Part shown: positions 18,533 to 28,039 of the stretch, in pieces
How positions within the stretch are numbered: the stretch's first letter is position 1
How the letters are laid out: the number at the start of each line of letters is the position of its first letter
Source: an uncultured Aquimarina sp.
GTDB taxonomy: Bacteria > Bacteroidota > Bacteroidia > Flavobacteriales > Flavobacteriaceae
Direction: 5' to 3'
Assembly: GCA_947489195.1 (NCBI GenBank)
Contig: CANLCT010000004.1
Coordinates: 62,001-126,000, forward strand
DNA length: 64,000 bases
Translations under genes and position numbers: made by a program
Notes under the pieces: model-generated
Databases searched by the model: none
What the model was told of the DNA's origin: nothing
Seen by the model: the letters and a program-made list of their open reading frames with translations, nothing else

Positions 18533-21304
18533 CTATTCTTTTACCACTTTGTAAGTTTTCATGTCATTAATTCTCACAAAATAAATACCTGTTGAAACAT
18601 CTGTCATATCCACCTCAAGAGCTGCTTGACTTGTTATTTTAACTTCTTTAATAATTTTACCTAAATAATCTAATACAACAACAGTATCATTTTCAGAAAT
18701 ATTACTAATTGTTACATAATCTACTATTGGATTCGGGTACACTATAATCTCATTAGTATCTGCTAAAATTTTTCTTCCCGAAATTACATTTACATTAAAT
18801 CGTTCAAAGGCATTTGCCCTTTCTCTATTACACGTCATTGGACTTCTTCCACTTTCACTACTTACAAATCTATTATTATTTCCCCTTAAAGTTATCCCTC
18901 CATTATTTGTGCCCCATGTAAATTTTTCCCATGCACCTATTCTTGTTCTATTACAGGTCATTTCATTAACTCCATTTTCACTACTTACATATTTTCCATT
19001 GCTGCCTTTAAGTGCTATTTTTCCTCCTCCAGCATCAACTACGGTAAATCTTTCCCATGCACCTACTCGATCTCTATTACATGTAATTGGACTGTTCCCG
19101 TTTTCGCTACTTACAAATTTTCCATTATTCCCTTGAAAACTTACAATTGAACCTATAGGTGTGTTATTATTGTTATTATTTGATGGTAAATTACGAAGTC
19201 TTGTTATTTTTAATCTATTAATAACCCAATTAGCATCTGCCCCCCCATTATCAGAAAATTCTAAAGATAATTTTCCGTTTCTAACTTCTACATCAAACTT
19301 TCTATTTAAAAACTGCCTTGCGTTTGTATTTAAATTAGTAACTCTTGTTCTTGATTCTCCTTGTGCCCTTACTACCATTCGATCATGTGCAAAATTTTTA
19401 TCACCAAAAGTAATAAGTGCTTCCCAAACCCCATTTCTAAGGTTAACTTCAAAAGTTCTTGGTTGTGATGAAAATACAAAGTCTCTATTTAAAGCATTCA
19501 CTCCTGAATCACCACCTCTATCGGCTGAACGTAACCCTGAAGTGTTAGTCCATTTAAAATCACCATTATTCGTAGTATTAGTTACTCTTAAAGCATTATT
19601 AAAAATTGGCGAACTAGATGTACCAAAATCAAATGTTGTTTCATTTGAATTACGATCAAATCCTTGTTTTTGGGTTATGTAAACCGCACCAAAATCAGTT
19701 TTTCCTCCAGTATCAAAAACTGTGTAATGAAAGAAATCACGCCCCGAAAAATTTGATGATGGCGGTGTGTATCTCAATTCATTTCTTCCTCCAGGCCCCG
19801 TTCCTCTTGAAAGGCTTATATTACCTCCTTTAAAACTTTTTCTATCTAAAATCCTTACATCAAGGATATCATTATTGGCATCATAATCATTTTTAATAAC
19901 ATCAATAACAATTGAAGACTGCGAAGTAGAAATATCAAATTCGTCATAAACTCCAAAAGGATTAATATTTGAAGCATTATTAATTCTGGTAGCTACTGAT
20001 CGTTTACTATTTAATCCATTTATTACCGTTTGCGCCTCTGTAGTAGCCATACGACCAATGTTATGCTCTCCTCTACCATCCATAATACTAATAAATGAAT
20101 TTCTTCCTCCAGTACTGTTTACTCCAGAATTGTTTCTTGGTCTTGCTTCGTAAAAGAAATCATTTCGATTAACATGCCTAAGTCCAAATGAATGCCCCAC
20201 CTCATGAGCAGCTGTTCCATTAGCCCAACTGGTTGGTCCATTACCTCCCATTGTTGCATATCTATTTCTTGTGGTACCAACACCATTTACATATGCCAAT
20301 CCTGAAGGACTAGAAGCAACATGATACACAGCCAAATCATGAGTATTACCAACTACACCTGGGTTATTATTCCAATAATCACTAAAGGCTCTTAAACTCT
20401 CGCTAGCATTATTTGAAGCACCTGTAGCGGTAACACTATTTCTTAATGGATCTGTATTTGCTGATGTTCTTATAATTACTGTTCCTAATTTAAAACGCAC
20501 ACCTGTAGCTCTTGAAAATCTTGAATTTAAGTTTCCTATAATGGATTGTGCAGATGCTTGTGCTGTTGATAAATTACCCTTGTAAGCTGTGTTTGATAAA
20601 AATGATCTAGATCCTATTTCAACACCTATTTCAAATTCTAATACTTCCATACGTCTTGATGGACGCAATGTTGCTGTAGAATTGGGCATAGCTATAGTTT
20701 TATGAGTATGCATACCCGAATAAATTGCTGTATTTGATGGTTGAGGTTTTTCTACATCAACTCCTTTATAATCTAATAAAGTGTTATCCAAATCAGACTT
20801 TTCATGTGCGTCTATTTTACAGTTTGTACCACATTTATACGAATTTAAAACTTCTTTTACACTGTGTTTTCCATTACCTGTACCCGATGGAGCAATCTCT
20901 ATTGTAGATTGGTTTGGTCTATAAATGTTTGCTATTAACCCTTGATCTGTTAAAACAGCACTTACGGTATATGCCTCGTGTTCAGATACAGTACCTAAAT
21001 AACTCCGTTCAGTTGTCATGGGTACTTCGACTAATTTTCCAGTTCCATCATCAATAAGGCATTTGGTATGAGCTCCAAAAACACTATTTTTCTCTAAATT
21101 AAGCGATAAGGTTTCTCCAGAATAACTTACTGGAATAACTATAGTTTCGGGTAAATTAGCTGGGATCGATTTAATGCTAATTGTTTTTACTAAGCTTTTT
21201 GCGTCTTCTTCTGTAGCAATCGAATTTTGAGAATAAACGATAGTAAAGCTTGAAAAAAATACTAAAAACATACACAATACAGTGTGCGAATAATTTAATT
21301 TCAT
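18533..21304 (-). CDS. Secreted metzincin metalloprotease with beta-trefoil repeats and T9SS sorting domain
   Basis: A 923-residue multidomain protein. The signal peptide ends near residue 26 (VYSQ), and a pro-region runs to about 210. A reprolysin-like zinc protease follows (about 215-440): HEVGHSFGLRH at 367-377 is the HExxHxxGxxH zinc site and SIMDG near 406 is the Met-turn. Residues 450-545 resemble a cadherin-like/Ig adhesion module. Residues 555-702 resemble a malectin-like galactose-binding domain. Residues 717-840 hold three tandem repeats of about 43 residues with the pattern F.SSE.G...TCNR.R..AWE.F, a fascin/ricin-like beta-trefoil. A type A T9SS sorting domain ends the protein (VYPNPIVDYV to TYKVVKE). 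It is a cell-surface or released protease that probably binds carbohydrate. Confidence 0.88.
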   Translation of the reverse strand: MKLNYSHTVLCMFLVFFSSFTIVYSQNSIATEEDAKSLVKTISIKSIPANLPETIVIPVSYSGETLSLNLEKNSVFGAHTKCLIDDGTGKLVEVPMTTERSYLGTVSEHEAYTVSAVLTDQGLIANIYRPNQSTIEIAPSGTGNGKHSVKEVLNSYKCGTNCKIDAHEKSDLDNTLLDYKGVDVEKPQPSNTAIYSGMHTHKTIAMPNSTATLRPSRRMEVLEFEIGVEIGSRSFLSNTAYKGNLSTAQASAQSIIGNLNSRFSRATGVRFKLGTVIIRTSANTDPLRNSVTATGASNNASESLRAFSDYWNNNPGVVGNTHDLAVYHVASSPSGLAYVNGVGTTRNRYATMGGNGPTSWANGTAAHEVGHSFGLRHVNRNDFFYEARPRNNSGVNSTGGRNSFISIMDGRGEHNIGRMATTEAQTVINGLNSKRSVATRINNASNINPFGVYDEFDISTSQSSIVIDVIKNDYDANNDILDVRILDRKSFKGGNISLSRGTGPGGRNELRYTPPSSNFSGRDFFHYTVFDTGGKTDFGAVYITQKQGFDRNSNETTFDFGTSSSPIFNNALRVTNTTNNGDFKWTNTSGLRSADRGGDSGVNALNRDFVFSSQPRTFEVNLRNGVWEALITFGDKNFAHDRMVVRAQGESRTRVTNLNTNARQFLNRKFDVEVRNGKLSLEFSDNGGADANWVINRLKITRLRNLPSNNNNNNTPIGSIVSFQGNNGKFVSSENGNSPITCNRDRVGAWERFTVVDAGGGKIALKGSNGKYVSSENGVNEMTCNRTRIGAWEKFTWGTNNGGITLRGNNNRFVSSESGRSPMTCNRERANAFERFNVNVISGRKILADTNEIIVYPNPIVDYVTISNISENDTVVVLDYLGKIIKEVKITSQAALEVDMTDVSTGIYFVRINDMKTYKVVKE
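18785..19150 (-). repeat. Three in-gene tandem repeats encoding a beta-trefoil
   Basis: The DNA encoding residues 717-840 of the metalloprotease repeats about every 130 bases, for example the codons for GNNGKFVSSENG and then CNRDRVGAWERF. These are protein-level repeats of one beta-trefoil domain. Confidence 0.75.
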
Positions 21305-22078
21305 AATTATTAAGTTGTTAATTGATTAGTTTTAATTATTGTATTTTAAGAATTGAGCAAAATTCTATGCAAATCAGGGTTTAGTTAAATCATAAAACAC
21401 AAATAATAAAAACACATTGTTCTATCACAAATGTGACATTGCAATTTATGACAACTTTAATCTTTCAACATTTTTAAAACGTAGTACTTTTACTACTCTT
21501 TCCTAATCAATTATAACACATAAACTATCATACGTGTTTATTTAATAATAAAAACTTATGACAAATGAACATATAAAAAACACAAATAACTATAAATCAA
21601 TTGTTTGTGTTTTTGGTGTATTTACATAACACAACTTAATTTTGTTAAAAAATTTGGGGCTATATACTTCTATTAGAAAGCTATTTAGTTTAAAGAAAGT
21701 ATTGTACAAATAATTCATACTATGCCAATTATCGATCAATTGACAATAATATTTAACTCAAAAAATTTTAATTTTATAATATTATTGATATAAGCATACT
21801 TATTACAATGAATAAATTTGCATTATTATACTTTAATGCAAGAGGAAAAGCAAGATGACATTAACCTAGATCATGTGAAAATTTATTAAAATGAAATTGG
21901 GAATTATTCTAAAAAAAGATAACCTGACAAGAAACAAATGAAGTAGGATTAATCTTTCCTTATAAGATTAATTTTAGATGAAAATTAAAATAGTTTTACA
22001 TGCAAAATAATAACATTAACTAATCCATTTTAACACTAAAAACCTGTTATTATTCCAACTAACCAAATACTATTACTA
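21305..22078. other. Large divergent intergenic region upstream of protease and GH5 genes
   Basis: There is no gene in 774 bases. A hairpin at 21576-21614 (AAAAACACAAA / TTTGTGTTTTT, 17-base loop) resembles a terminator, but no gene precedes it on either strand. The rest is very AT-rich. Long upstream regions like this are common for regulated exported enzymes; I could not fix promoters here. Confidence 0.5.
21576..21614. terminator. Orphan terminator-like hairpin
   Basis: AAAAACACAAA pairs perfectly with TTTGTGTTTTT over 17 bases, giving T-runs on both strands. It is AT-rich and therefore weak. No gene ends near it, so it could end an unannotated small RNA or be chance. Confidence 0.35.
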
Positions 22079-24271
22079 ATGTATCTAACTAAAAAACTAC
22101 TAATTCTAAACTTTCTTGTATTTTGTTTTGTAAGCTCTATTTTTTCACAACAATCATCAATTCCGCCTAATGGATTTGTATATGCCGAAGGCTCTAAATT
22201 TATGCTAAATGGAGCTCCTTTCTACTTTTCGGGGACTAATGTCTATGACTTTTTTACATATGGAGCTGGAGGAGAAAATAGTGAAACTGAAACTCAATTT
22301 ATGAATAAAGCCCGTATTGATAAACACATGCGAAAATTATACGAAAATGGTATTCGAGTAGTAAGATTATGGGGGTTTAGTCATGAAAAATGGCATGGAT
22401 TTGAAATCGAAAAAGGAATATACGACGAAAAGCAATTTAGTCTTTTTGATTATATCGTTAAATCTGCTGAAGCCAATGGAATAAAATTAATTGTAGCTCT
22501 AGAAAATTATTGGAATGACTACGGAGGAATTAAAGAACGATTAAAATGGGAAGGTATTGAAGTTTCTGGAGGAGGCGTACACGATCAAGGACAGTTTTTT
22601 ACGAACGAAGCTGCTATAGAAGGTTATAAAAATTATGTGAAATATTTTTTAACCCGTGTTAATCATTACGATAACGTAGAATACAGAAACGACCCAACGA
22701 TACTTGCCTGGGAATTAATGAATGAACCAAGATACCAAGGGTTTGGAGACGATTTAACATCTAACGTGCTTAGAAAATGGGTAGATGATATGGGTGAATT
22801 TGTTAAATCTATTGATAGTAATCATTTATTAGGTACCGGATTAGAAGCACATGGTATTAAGTATGGTTTTGGTGGAGATGAAGGAAATGATTTTATTAAA
22901 ATCCACCAATCTCCAAACATTGATTTTACATCTGCACATCCGTATATCAGAGAAGAATGGGCCAATTTTACACCTGAACAAACAAAGCAATTAATATGTA
23001 CACTAGCCGATGAATCGCATGACATCGTTAAGAAACCATTTTTTGTTGGTGAATTTAATGTTGAAAGAGATGAACGAACAGAATGGTGGGAAACCATTTA
23101 TGATTTTATTGAGGAAAAGAAAATTGGCGGAAGTGCATTTTGGTGGTTTCCTGATGAAGAAACAGGCGAAGATAAATTTGCTGTTTTTGAAGGGGATCCT
23201 GTATTAGATATTTTTATAGATCATGCTAACGAAATGGAAAAAATGTCGGGTGGCGAAGCTATTTATGTTTCACTTGTAAACCCTCAATCTGGTGCTAAAC
23301 TACTTGAAGGAGGCAGTATCGAAATTGAAACCAATCTTATTAATGCAAATAATACTGTAGCAAGTGTAGATTTTTACAGTAACGATACTCTTATAGGATC
23401 AGACAATACTAGTCCTTTTAATTTTAAGTTAGAAAACCTACCTAATGGTGACTATGAAATAAAAGCAGTTGCAAACGGAATAGCTGGTAATTCAACTACT
23501 TCGCAAATACGAAAAATTAATGTTGGTACCGATGCTATTAAATTAGAATACAAAAATGGTTCACCTGATGCAATTGCAAGTGAAATTAAGCCACAATTTC
23601 AAATACTAAATTTATCATCGCAAAGTTTGGCTTATAAAGATTTGAGCATTCGATATTGGTTTACTGCCGAAGATAATAAAGATTTTGTTTTTGAAAGAAA
23701 TTACGTTGTTATAGGTGGTAATAATGTTTTAGGAAGTTTTACTAATGTTGACAATGATTTATATTATTTAGAAGTTTCATTTAAAGAAAGTGCTGGTATA
23801 TTAGAAAGTAACGGAAATTCCAAACCTATGGAATTACGTATTAATACTGAAGGTTTTACTAGTCAAGATCAGTCTAATGATTATTCATTTATTGGACCTC
23901 AAGAGGTTTTTAACTCTAACAATAAAATTGGATTGTACTATAAAGGCAAATTAATTAGTGGTACTGAACCTGAAAGTGGCTCAACTACATTAAGTGTCAA
24001 TGAATTTGAAGCTACCGTTTCTACATTAAAAGTATACCCAAACCCTACGCTTCCTAATTCAATACTTACTATTCAAACTTTAAATAGCAGTATTACTGCA
24101 AATAGTATTGAAATTATTGACCTAACAGGTAAAGTGATCATTCAAAAATCAATTTTAAATTCGACTGAAACAACTCAAACTATTAATTTAGGAAATATTG
24201 CTACAGGTATGTATCTTATAAATGTGAAATCAAATGATAGTAATCACATTGAAAGAATTATTATTGAATAG
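22079..24271 (+). CDS. Secreted GH5-type endo-beta-mannanase/glucanase with CBM3 and T9SS domain
   Basis: A 730-residue secreted glycoside hydrolase. The signal peptide ends near residue 24 (FSQ). Residues 30-390 are a GH5 (clan A) barrel. WELMNEP places the acid/base at Glu216, and FFVGEFN places the nucleophile at Glu325. The opening GSKFMLNGAPFYFSGTN and RLWGFSHE are typical of mannan endo-1,4-beta-mannosidases. Residues about 396-482 form an Ig-like domain. Residues 487-625 match a CBM3 cellulose-binding module (IKLEYKNGSPDAIASEIKPQ, LSIRYWFT). The end is a T9SS sorting domain (KVYPNPTLPNS to HIERIIIE). It should cut beta-mannan or related glucan outside the cell while CBM3 holds it on crystalline cellulose. 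Specificity between mannan and glucan cannot be settled here. Confidence 0.88.
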   Translation: MYLTKKLLILNFLVFCFVSSIFSQQSSIPPNGFVYAEGSKFMLNGAPFYFSGTNVYDFFTYGAGGENSETETQFMNKARIDKHMRKLYENGIRVVRLWGFSHEKWHGFEIEKGIYDEKQFSLFDYIVKSAEANGIKLIVALENYWNDYGGIKERLKWEGIEVSGGGVHDQGQFFTNEAAIEGYKNYVKYFLTRVNHYDNVEYRNDPTILAWELMNEPRYQGFGDDLTSNVLRKWVDDMGEFVKSIDSNHLLGTGLEAHGIKYGFGGDEGNDFIKIHQSPNIDFTSAHPYIREEWANFTPEQTKQLICTLADESHDIVKKPFFVGEFNVERDERTEWWETIYDFIEEKKIGGSAFWWFPDEETGEDKFAVFEGDPVLDIFIDHANEMEKMSGGEAIYVSLVNPQSGAKLLEGGSIEIETNLINANNTVASVDFYSNDTLIGSDNTSPFNFKLENLPNGDYEIKAVANGIAGNSTTSQIRKINVGTDAIKLEYKNGSPDAIASEIKPQFQILNLSSQSLAYKDLSIRYWFTAEDNKDFVFERNYVVIGGNNVLGSFTNVDNDLYYLEVSFKESAGILESNGNSKPMELRINTEGFTSQDQSNDYSFIGPQEVFNSNNKIGLYYKGKLISGTEPESGSTTLSVNEFEATVSTLKVYPNPTLPNSILTIQTLNSSITANSIEIIDLTGKVIIQKSILNSTETTQTINLGNIATGMYLINVKSNDSNHIERIIIE

Positions 24272-24292
24272 ATAATTCATAATAATATTATT

Positions 24293-24331
24293 AAAAAAGC
24301 TAACTTGTTTAAAACAGGTTAGCTTTTTTTG
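24293..24331. terminator. Bidirectional terminator between GH5 gene and tpx
   Basis: AAAAAAGCTAACTTGTTT and AAACAGGTTAGCTTTTTTT pair with one T-G wobble and a tiny loop. T-runs on both strands serve the convergent genes. Confidence 0.85.
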
Positions 24332-24383
24332 TTATAAAGTGGTTCTTATTATTATTATTGTTTACATTATATATTAAAACAAA

Positions 24384-24881
24384 TTACAAAACAGCTAAAG
24401 CGGCATCATAATTTGGTTCATCAGCAATTTCCTTTACTTGTTCGGTATGCAAAATTTTAGCATCTACATCTAAAACTATGATTACTCTTGAGTGTAATTT
24501 TTGAATCGGGCCATCAACAATTTCTAATTGGTAATCCTTTCCTAATTGCCCTTCTCTAAAATCAGAAAGTGTTTCTACATTTTCTAAACCTTCTGCCCCA
24601 CAAAAACGAGACATTGCGAAAGGTAAATCTCTAGAAACGCATAAAACTTTAGTGTTTTTTAGTGATGAAGCCGTTTTATTGAATTTACGTACCGAAGCTG
24701 CACATGTTCCTGTATCAATTGATGGAAAAATATTTAACACCACTCGACTTCCTTTATAACTCTCTAATGTTTTCTCTGATAAATCACTTGCAACAAGTGT
24801 GAAATTTGGAGCTTGACTTCCTACCGATGGTAATGTTCCTAAGCTTTTAATTGGATTCCCTTGTAAAGTTAATTCTGCCAT
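24384..24881 (-). CDS. tpx: Thiol peroxidase (Tpx, atypical 2-Cys peroxiredoxin)
   Basis: A 165-residue peroxiredoxin of the Tpx subfamily that reduces hydroperoxides using thioredoxin. The peroxidatic cysteine is Cys60 in FPSIDTGTCAASVRKFN. The resolving cysteine is Cys94 in MSRFCGAEGLENV. Length and cysteine spacing match E. coli Tpx (Cys61/Cys95). A further Cys81 is conserved in many Tpx proteins. There is no signal peptide, so it acts in the cytoplasm. It is transcribed in the same direction as the acyltransferase gene upstream, with a 65-base gap. Confidence 0.95.
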   Translation of the reverse strand: MAELTLQGNPIKSLGTLPSVGSQAPNFTLVASDLSEKTLESYKGSRVVLNIFPSIDTGTCAASVRKFNKTASSLKNTKVLCVSRDLPFAMSRFCGAEGLENVETLSDFREGQLGKDYQLEIVDGPIQKLHSRVIIVLDVDAKILHTEQVKEIADEPNYDAALAVL

Positions 24882-24946
24882 TTTTTAAAATTTATTTTTA
24901 AACAAATTACAAAAAACAACATAAATTTTAAGACTTTAACACAGCT

Positions 24947-25495
24947 TTAACCATAACTATTTTCAACTACTTTACCTTCAATTCCTATATATCTGGATTT
25001 TAAAAAATCAAAATCCGCTTCTTTATCATCTGTGGTGTAAAAAGGTTCAAAAATTTCAGTTTGTCTTTTACCAAAATCAAATGTTAAAGCTACTACAGGT
25101 ACTTTTGCTTGCTTAGCTATAAAATAAAAACCCGTTTTCCAATCCGTCACTTTTTTACGTGTTCCTTCCGGAGAAATGGCTAAAATAAAAGCTTCTCGCT
25201 CTTTATAAATAGTTACTATGCTGTCTACTAATTTTTCATTTTTTTTCCTATTTACTGGAACTCCTCCTACACTTTTAAAAAAAAATCCAAAGGGAAACCT
25301 AAATAAAGACTTTTTTCCTACAAAATTTATTCTAGTTTTGCATACTGTTTTTACTAATAAACCAATAATAAAATCCATGTTGCTTGTATGTGGCGCTCCA
25401 ATTACAACATACTTTTTTAAATCTTTCGGAAAATCACCTACAATTTTCCACTTTAAAACTTTAAACAAAATAAACCGTGCTAATGTAGTTATCAT
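24947..25495 (-). CDS. PlsC-like acyltransferase
   Basis: A 182-residue member of the lysophosphatidate acyltransferase fold. The HxxxxD catalytic motif is in GAPHTSNMDFIIG, and the glycerol-phosphate binding EGTR motif is in SPEGTRKKVTDWKTGFYFIA. It is shorter than housekeeping PlsC and lacks an obvious N-terminal membrane anchor apart from a weak hydrophobic start. It belongs to a small subfamily common in Bacteroidota and could acylate lysophospholipid or ornithine-lipid precursors. The acceptor is unknown. Confidence 0.8.
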   Translation of the reverse strand: MITTLARFILFKVLKWKIVGDFPKDLKKYVVIGAPHTSNMDFIIGLLVKTVCKTRINFVGKKSLFRFPFGFFFKSVGGVPVNRKKNEKLVDSIVTIYKEREAFILAISPEGTRKKVTDWKTGFYFIAKQAKVPVVALTFDFGKRQTEIFEPFYTTDDKEADFDFLKSRYIGIEGKVVENSYG

Positions 25496-25842
25496 TATTA
25501 TTTTTTTGATTTTAGTAAAAAAAGATTATTTATTTACAACAATTTAAAATGAATAAAACCTTAAGATTCAATCAAATAAATTACTATAACGTATTGCTTT
25601 GTATTCATTAGTATTTTTCAAAAATACAAATAAAAAAACCACTAAGCATGTATTAAATGTTTAGTGGTTTGTCACAAATAAAGCTTGGGGAAATTTACTT
25701 GCTTACGACTTATTACATTACAAATGTACATAAAAAAATAAAACAAATCAAAATAAAACGCACTTAATCGATTATTTTAATTGTTTTAACGATTATTTTA
25801 TGCTGTTTGATTTTCTATAATTAAATTATAACAAACTAAAAA
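25496..25842. other. Gene-free interval containing the helicase terminator
   Basis: This 347-base interval separates the acyltransferase start from the helicase stop. It holds the hairpin at 25636-25670 and the upstream sequence of the acyltransferase gene. I see nothing else. Confidence 0.5.
25636..25670 (-). terminator. Intrinsic terminator of the helicase gene
   Basis: On the minus strand AAACCACTAA, a loop, then TTAGTGGTTT is followed by a run of T. It lies about 170 bases after the helicase stop. Confidence 0.7.
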
Positions 25843-27318
25843 TCAGTCATTAACCAAAAAATCTTCGTTTTTAAAACCTATTAAATGAAGTTGTTCTTGC
25901 GATCGTGTAATGGCTGTATATAACCACCTCATATAATCTTTATTTATTCCTTCTGGTAAATAAGGTTGCTCTACAAAAACATGAGGCCATTGCCCTCCTT
26001 GCGATTTATGACATGTTATCGCATATGAAAATTTTACTTGTAATGCATTAAAAAAAGAATTACTCTTTACACTTAAAAACTTTTTATATTTTGAGCCTAA
26101 ATCATTGTAATCTTTCAATACTTCTTGATAAAGTCGATTACTATCATCATAACTCATCGAAGCACTTTCTGAAGTTAAAATATCCAATATTAATACCGTT
26201 TCAAATGGTGCCATATTAGGATAATCGATCATTCGAATTTTTACTTCTGCAAAACGGAACGTGTACAATTCTTTTATGGCAAAAATTTCTAATACCTCTA
26301 TAATATCTCCATTTGCAATAAAACCAGCATCGGAACTAGGTTCTAACCAAAAGTAATTGTTTTTAACCACCATTAAATAATCGCCAGTAGAAAGTTCATT
26401 TTCTTTAAACAAAATTCGCTGACGTATTTGTTGATTATACAAATTAGCACGTTTATTTGAACGTACAATAATTACTGTTCCTTCATGTCCGTATTTACTG
26501 TACGAATCCTGTAAATGTTCCATAATTTCATTGCCTTCAATTAATCGTTTAATATCTTTAAAACCATCAATTTGAAATTTAAAGTCTTCAAAAAATGCAT
26601 TTTGAAGCTGCTCTCTTAGCTCAGTTGCATTTTTTAACACACCACTATCTAAAGATTGACGTACGACTTCATTAAGCTCTATAGTGGTTACATTTTTATT
26701 AAAATTAAGTTCTAAAATATCCTCACTTAACGCAGGACTTAGGTCTGATTTTACAGGTGGCAATTGAGCTGTATCACCAATAAATAAAACTTTACAGTTA
26801 GTTCCTGAATATACATATTGCAATAAGTCATTTAACAATGATCCGTTTTCAAACATTTTACTTTCAGTAGGCAAATCGGGTATCATAGAAGATTCATCTA
26901 CAATAAACAATGTATTTGTATACTTATTTTTTTTCATGGTAAAGCTTAAGCTTCCATTATTCGTTTTTTTAGGATAGTAAATATGCCTATGAATAGTTTG
27001 TGCTTGTTTACCAGAATAATTTGCAATCACTTTTGCCGCTCTACCCGTTGGTGCCAACAATACATATTTCATTTTAGCTTGCCACAATTGCGATACCAAT
27101 GTGCCAATCAATGTAGTTTTTCCTGTTCCCGCATAACCTTTTAATAAAAATAAAGATGATTTATCTTCTTTAAATAAAAAATCAGAAAGCAATAGTAAAC
27201 ATTCATCTTGCGATGATGTCGCATTATGTGGAAATTTATTTTTTAGTAACTTGTAAAATGCTGAAGCAGTCAAATGAACTGGATTAGTAGAAATAAAAGA
27301 ATTTTCAAAGATAATCAA
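25843..27318 (-). CDS. RecD/Pif1-like superfamily 1B DNA helicase
   Basis: A 491-residue ATP-dependent helicase. Walker A is GYAGTGKTT (61-69). APTGRAAKVI is motif Ia, IVDESSMI is Walker B and FIGDTAQLPPV is motif III. The C-terminal motifs SYAITCHKSQGGQWPHVFV and YTAITRSQEQLHLIGF are those of RecD-type SF1B helicases. There are no RecB/RecC genes nearby and no long N-terminal RecD2 extension, so it is the short stand-alone form common in Bacteroidota. It should unwind DNA 5' to 3'; its cellular role is not clear. It is divergent from the rsmD operon. Confidence 0.88.
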   Translation of the reverse strand: MIIFENSFISTNPVHLTASAFYKLLKNKFPHNATSSQDECLLLLSDFLFKEDKSSLFLLKGYAGTGKTTLIGTLVSQLWQAKMKYVLLAPTGRAAKVIANYSGKQAQTIHRHIYYPKKTNNGSLSFTMKKNKYTNTLFIVDESSMIPDLPTESKMFENGSLLNDLLQYVYSGTNCKVLFIGDTAQLPPVKSDLSPALSEDILELNFNKNVTTIELNEVVRQSLDSGVLKNATELREQLQNAFFEDFKFQIDGFKDIKRLIEGNEIMEHLQDSYSKYGHEGTVIIVRSNKRANLYNQQIRQRILFKENELSTGDYLMVVKNNYFWLEPSSDAGFIANGDIIEVLEIFAIKELYTFRFAEVKIRMIDYPNMAPFETVLILDILTSESASMSYDDSNRLYQEVLKDYNDLGSKYKKFLSVKSNSFFNALQVKFSYAITCHKSQGGQWPHVFVEQPYLPEGINKDYMRWLYTAITRSQEQLHLIGFKNEDFLVND

Positions 27319-27336
27319 GAAAAAATTCCTCAGGAC

Positions 27337-27366
27337 TTTTGTGATTGAAAAAAAATTGTAGATTTG
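27337..27366 (+). promoter_or_regulatory. Promoter of the three-gene rsmD operon
   Basis: TTTTG at 27337-27341, a 17-base spacer and TAGATTTG at 27359-27366 give a textbook Bacteroidota promoter. The start codon follows at 27398. Confidence 0.65.
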
Positions 27367-27397
27367 CTTTATAACATAAAATAACTACTGAATTAAC

Positions 27398-28039
27398 ATG
27401 AAATTACTGGTACAATTGGTCTTATGGGTTGTAATTGCCTTTTTAGGATATAAAGTTTATGATTCTGTATATAGCTCGGTAAAATTTCAACAAGTAAAAG
27501 AGCAACGCTTTGCTTTAGCCGTGCAACAACTTAAAGATATTAGACGCTCGCAACAAGCGCACAAAATTGTAACAGGTAAATATGCCCGCGATTTTAATGC
27601 CTTGTCTCAGTTTATCGATACTGCAAAATTTACAATTACCCAACGAAGAGATTCTAGTTTTACACGCTACGACAAAGATTTCCGTATCGACAGATCTATT
27701 GATACTGTGGTAATTGACATTTTAGGATATGAATCTGTTAAAGATTCGTTGTTTAAAAATAGTGATGCCTATAAGTATTTATCTGAAATCAAAGTAAGTA
27801 AAGATAAAAGCGTTAGTATCGATATGAAAACTAGTGTGGTAGAAAAAAATGAAATTTTATATCCAGTTTTTTTAGCATCTATTCCTAAAAGAAGTTTATT
27901 GTACGATCAGCCTGAGCAATATTTAGCTGAAGAAGATGAAGTAGAATCATTAGATGAAATTAACGGTTCTGAAATTTTTGTAGGCTCACTTGAAGAGGTT
28001 AATACAAATGGTAACTGGCCTATAGTTTATGATAAATAG
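27398..28039 (+). CDS. Conserved Bacteroidota membrane-anchored protein of unknown function
   Basis: A 213-residue protein with one N-terminal membrane helix (LLVQLVLWVVIAFLGYKVY) and a mainly extracytoplasmic or cytoplasmic helical and strand region. The segment VQQLKDIRRSQQAHKIVTGKYARDF resembles the start of type II pseudopilin-like or tail-anchored proteins, where a helix leads into a short globular domain. The C-terminus is acidic. It is the first gene of a tight operon with a DUF3822 gene (11-base overlap) and rsmD. I recognise it only as a conserved neighbour of these genes in Flavobacteriaceae. Confidence 0.75.
   Translation: MKLLVQLVLWVVIAFLGYKVYDSVYSSVKFQQVKEQRFALAVQQLKDIRRSQQAHKIVTGKYARDFNALSQFIDTAKFTITQRRDSSFTRYDKDFRIDRSIDTVVIDILGYESVKDSLFKNSDAYKYLSEIKVSKDKSVSIDMKTSVVEKNEILYPVFLASIPKRSLLYDQPEQYLAEEDEVESLDEINGSEIFVGSLEEVNTNGNWPIVYDK

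Noticed and set aside
18785-19150. Regularly spaced repeats that could suggest a CRISPR array
   Set aside because: Spacing is about 130 bases and follows protein repeats of one beta-trefoil inside an open reading frame.
18909-19682. Long antisense ORFs opposite the metalloprotease gene
   Set aside because: They are shadows of the repeated coding sequence on the other strand and have no start context or family features.
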